Both the position numbers and the translations under genes were made by a program. From Rhodospira trueperi (GTDB lineage Bacteria; Pseudomonadota; Alphaproteobacteria; Rhodospirillales; Rhodospirillaceae): a stretch of DNA of 64,000 bases. The notes beneath the pieces are model-generated. The model was not told the DNA's origin and made no database searches. It was given only the letters and a program-made list of their open reading frames with translations. The stretch is taken from positions 1-64,000 of the forward strand of contig NZ_FNAP01000006.1 in the NCBI RefSeq assembly GCF_900101965.1. Reading direction: 5' to 3'. Within the stretch, counting starts at the first letter, position 1, and each line of letters begins with the position of its first letter. Of the stretch, positions 63,264 to 64,000 are shown one piece after another.

Positions 63264-64000
63264 GTGTCCCAGTCCTCTGTCTCGTCCTCCTCCAAGCCGT
63301 TTCTGCGCACGTTGGCCGGTGAGGCGGTTTGGCCGCCGCCGGTGTGGCTGATGCGCCAGGCCGGCCGCTACCTGCCGGAGTACCGGGAGACCCGACAGAC
63401 CGCCGGCGGCTTCCTCGATCTCTGCTATACGCCCGATCTGGCCGTTGAGGTCACCTTGCAGCCGTTGCGGCGTTACGGGTTCGATGCCGCCATCCTGTTT
63501 TCCGACATCCTGGTGGTGCCGCACGCCCTGGGGCAGGACGTGGCCTTCAAGGAAGGCGAGGGACCGGTCCTGGATGCGTTGAAGTCGGAAGCCGATCTGG
63601 CGCGGCTGGATGTCGGCCGGGTGCTGGATCACATGCGGCCGGTGCTGGACACGGTTGCCGGGCTGTCGCGAGCGATTCCAGAGACGACGGCGCTGATCGG
63701 CTTCGCCGGAGCCCCCTGGACCGTTGCCACGTACATGATCGAGGGCGGAGGGTCGAAGGACTTCGCGACCACCAAGGCGTGGGCTTACGGACGGCCGGAT
63801 CTGTTCGCCCGTCTGATGGAGACGCTCGTCACGGCGACCGGAGATTATCTGATCGCACAGATCGATGCCGGCGCCGAGGCGGTGCAGATCTTCGATACCT
63901 GGGCGGGGGCCCTGCCCGAGGCCGAGTTCATGCGCTGGGTGGTGGAGCCCATCGGCAGTCTGACCCGGCGGATTCAGGCCGAGCGTCCGGGTGTTCCGGT
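63264..64000 (+). CDS. hemE: Uroporphyrinogen decarboxylase HemE (cut by window end)
   Basis: Open from GTG 63264 to the window edge (245 codons seen of about 340). [18 protein letters not shown] near residue 30 is the signature of HemE, followed by [39 protein letters not shown] and [15 protein letters not shown], all active-site segments. The enzyme makes coproporphyrinogen III in tetrapyrrole synthesis. A GTG start was chosen because the protein-like part begins there ([19 protein letters not shown]). Divergent from the ppsR-type gene across the origin-like gap. Confidence 0.95.
   Translation, partial: MSQSSVSSSSKPFLRTLAGEAVWPPPVWLMRQAGRYLPEYRETRQTAGGFLDLCYTPDLAVEVTLQPLRRYGFDAAILFSDILVVPHALGQDVAFKEGEGPVLDALKSEADLARLDVGRVLDHMRPVLDTVAGLSRAIPETTALIGFAGAPWTVATYMIEGGGSKDFATTKAWAYGRPDLFARLMETLVTATGDYLIAQIDAGAEAVQIFDTWAGALPEAEFMRWVVEPIGSLTRRIQAERPGVP

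Overview
The window is about 64 kb of a high-GC alphaproteobacterial chromosome, most like a purple non-sulfur member of the Rhodospirillales/Rhodospirillaceae. The evidence is a Rhodospirillum-type encapsulated ferritin with its encapsulin shell, a periplasmic cytochrome c', a very large pyruvate:ferredoxin oxidoreductase, alphaproteobacterial LexA boxes of the form GTTC-N7-GTTC, a leuS/lptE/DUF3576 cluster, and an origin-proximal gene set (hemE, ppsR, maf, aroE, coaE, dnaQ, parAB with parS). No rRNA, tRNA, CRISPR array or complete prophage was seen. Placement to genus is inference.

Layout. 0-5 kb: the tail of an ISAs1-type transposase, a coiled-coil protein, a methyltransferase/ABC-permease pair, then the iron-storage nanocompartment operon (encapsulated ferritin, shell, GNAT). 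5-11 kb: cytochrome c' between two copies of an intergenic repeat, an orphan AMP-dependent ligase, a 30-residue membrane peptide under two LexA boxes, dusA and an LpoA-like lipoprotein. 11-24 kb: a branched-chain amino-acid-type binding protein, an SGNH hydrolase, a GlcD-like oxidase, glutaryl-CoA dehydrogenase, a MITE-like element, a PAS histidine kinase, a VWA protein, lptE, leuS and a DUF3576 lipoprotein. 24-31 kb: glnE and an AsmA-like giant. 31-37 kb: the segregation locus, with rsmG-parA-parB on the minus strand, and qor, four parS sites and mnmG on the plus strand. 37-43 kb: metal and cofactor genes (DUF2478-DUF364 fusion, moaA, CbiX) and glutathione reductase. 43-50 kb: the PFOR and an AspT-type transporter. 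50-57 kb: a small unknown gene pair, an alpha/beta hydrolase, prfB with its programmed frameshift, a short CheZ-like protein, 3-hydroxybutyrate dehydrogenase, xerD and a SPOR-domain carboxypeptidase. 57-64 kb: a tightly overlapping seven-gene operon (ppsR to tlyA) running away from a candidate oriC, and hemE running the other way off the window end.

How it fits together. The right-hand 33 kb is chromosome-maintenance territory: an origin-like intergenic region beside hemE, the parABS system about 28 kb away, and dnaQ and xerD nearby. The left half is accessory: iron storage, envelope, stress and redox functions with several intergenic repeat families. The signals most worth following are the SOS-controlled micropeptide at 7857-7949, four abutting hairpins right after a consensus -10 at 33888-34004, the encapsulin operon with a substituted ferritin entry-site residue, the DUF2478-DUF364 fusion before moaA, the oversized PFOR, and a MITE-like element with 17-bp terminal inverted repeats and a 7-bp target duplication. 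All functional calls come from reading motifs; no database search was run.
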